This document shows, in pieces, positions 63,201 to 64,000 of a stretch of 64,000 bases of DNA (positions within the stretch are counted from its first letter, which is position 1; the number at the start of each line of letters is the position of its first letter). The notes beneath the pieces were generated by a model. It ran no database searches, had not been told where the DNA came from, and saw nothing but the letters and a program-made list of their open reading frames with translations. A program made the position numbers and the translations under genes. Origin of the DNA: Candidatus Pedobacter colombiensis (GTDB lineage Bacteria > Bacteroidota > Bacteroidia > Sphingobacteriales > Sphingobacteriaceae); assembly GCA_029202485.1 (NCBI GenBank), contig CP119313.1:5084001-5148000 (forward strand), given 5' to 3'.

Positions 63201-63415
63201 TACCTTTTTTTCTTTAAAGGCTCTAATAAGTATTCTAGTCCGTTTAATTTAATTTCATAAAGAGTGGCGATCATTTCGCCCAGTTTGCCCGGTGGAAATC
63301 CCTCCTGATGAAACCAGACCAGGTAAGATTCGGGCAAATCGCAGATGATACGGCCTTTGTACTTTCCAAAAGGCATTTGCATGGTAACCAGGTCTTGTAA
63401 TAGCTGTGGATTCAT
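63197..63415 (-). CDS. DUF3820 family protein
   Basis: 72 residues with the family core MQMPFGKYKGRIICDLPESY and LVWFHQEGFPPGKLGEMIAT. Function is unknown; similar proteins are annotated as DUF3820 or putative quorum-sensing-regulated factors. It starts 9 bases after mfd ends, on the same strand, and its last 4 bases overlap cdsA. Confidence 0.9.
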   Translation of the reverse strand: MNPQLLQDLVTMQMPFGKYKGRIICDLPESYLVWFHQEGFPPGKLGEMIATLYEIKLNGLEYLLEPLKKKRY

Positions 63416-63424
63416 TTTAATTGT

Positions 63425-64000
63425 TTAATTGACTACCATTTCCAGCATTTCTACAGCCTCATCAACGGTATTCAGATTGTCAAAGGCAATACGCAATGAA
63501 TCTTTAACCTCTTTAAGGTTGCATAAACGGGGATGGATTTGTGCAAAATGCAGTATTTTATTGAACATTATTGAATCAAAAAATGTCGATTGTTTATCGG
63601 TAATGAAATAACCACGCAAAATTCCTTTTTTAAAGCTCAGTTTTTCGAATGCTAATTTTTTGGCTACCCATTGTAGCCTCAACACATTTAACATGGTTTT
63701 TACGGGCTTTGGAACAGGTCCAAAACGGTCTTTTAAGGAAAGCTCAAAAGCTTTTAATTGCGTTTCATCTTCAATTTTAGAAAGCTCTGTATACAGGTTA
63801 TATCTTTCGGTGATATTGGTTACATAATCATCAGGGATATAGAGTTCCAGATCGGTATCCACCTGGGTAAAATTAACAAATGGGCGTAAAGGTTCATCTT
63901 TAAATAGATCTTTAAACTCATCTGTTTTTAGCTCCTGAATGGCTTCATCCAAAATCTTGTGATACATTTCGAAACCTATTTCGGCAATAAAGCCACTTTG
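63425..64000 (-). CDS. mfd: Transcription-repair coupling factor Mfd (C-terminal part)
   Basis: The open frame runs off the right edge, so this is only the 3' end of the gene (191 codons seen). The translation QSGFIAEIGFEMYHKILDEA matches the segment that joins the Mfd helicase to its TRCF C-terminal domain, and the rest (VDTDLELYIPDDYVTNITER onward, RFGPVPKPVKTMLNVLRLQW) is the TRCF domain. Mfd removes stalled RNA polymerase and recruits UvrA. An internal Met at 63967 is not the start. Confidence 0.93.
   Translation of the reverse strand, partial: QSGFIAEIGFEMYHKILDEAIQELKTDEFKDLFKDEPLRPFVNFTQVDTDLELYIPDDYVTNITERYNLYTELSKIEDETQLKAFELSLKDRFGPVPKPVKTMLNVLRLQWVAKKLAFEKLSFKKGILRGYFITDKQSTFFDSIMFNKILHFAQIHPRLCNLKEVKDSLRIAFDNLNTVDEAVEMLEMVVN

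Noticed and set aside
1..64000. CRISPR arrays, tRNA or rRNA genes, complete insertion sequences
   Set aside because: I looked for regular short repeats, cloverleaf-like stems with CCA-region patterns, and transposase motifs and saw none convincing.

Overview
The window looks like the chromosome of a Bacteroidota bacterium of the Sphingobacteriaceae (Pedobacter-like). Supporting signs are the AT-rich sequence, promoter elements of the Bacteroidota form TAnnTTTG with an upstream TTTG, the fused lpxC/fabZ gene, the type IX secretion regulator PorX, a TonB receptor with an STN domain next to a DUF4249 lipoprotein, and an EF-P with the HRTPGNLRAF loop. The genus is inferred from remembered family sequences, not from a search.

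Region 1 (1-9.9 kb) is the accessory, polymorphic-toxin part. It holds the end of a large secreted RHS/YD-like protein with a PKD domain, then a complete RHS protein whose variable C-terminal tip resembles SleB-type cell-wall hydrolases, then a small secreted protein that is a plausible periplasmic immunity protein, then a terminator. Behind it lies a stretch of broken toxin tips and one intact membrane-anchored candidate immunity gene, as expected if new tips have repeatedly displaced old ones.

Region 2 (9.9-17.2 kb) holds a secreted FAD-binding protein, an aldehyde dehydrogenase, a DODA-type dioxygenase and a tight four-gene operon: cyclophilin, xthA, hutI, hutG. Region 3 (17.3-20.6 kb) is a low-density patch with a DUF6934-like gene lacking a normal start, 5-formyl-THF cyclo-ligase, a membrane ORF broken by a stop codon, a 41-residue ORF ending GGC coupled to a secreted protein, and a possible integrase remnant.

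Region 4 (20.6-32.4 kb) is core: efp, an ABC ATPase, the lipid A genes lpxA-lpxC/fabZ-lpxD, an HD phosphohydrolase, porX, a GC-rich inverted-repeat intergenic segment, tsaE, then alanine dehydrogenase, a D-Ala-D-Ala dipeptidase and a PBP4-type carboxypeptidase. Region 5 (32.4-54.4 kb) is mostly housekeeping: aspartyl protease with PDZ, lipoprotein, cold shock protein, glycerophosphodiesterase, DUF4175 protein, ybeY, ABC-F ATPase, mnmG preceded by two parS-like sites, an Ig-like lipoprotein, gamma carbonic anhydrase, nadB, nadA, thiL, rmuC, zinc peptidase, apaG, dusB.

Region 6 (54.5-61.5 kb) is a compact outer-membrane operon: secreted protein, STN-TonB receptor, DUF4249 lipoprotein and a large MG2/plug-like protein. 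It is followed by a CPBP protease carrying a nine-G tract, cdsA, a DUF3820 gene and the 3' end of mfd, which runs off the right edge.
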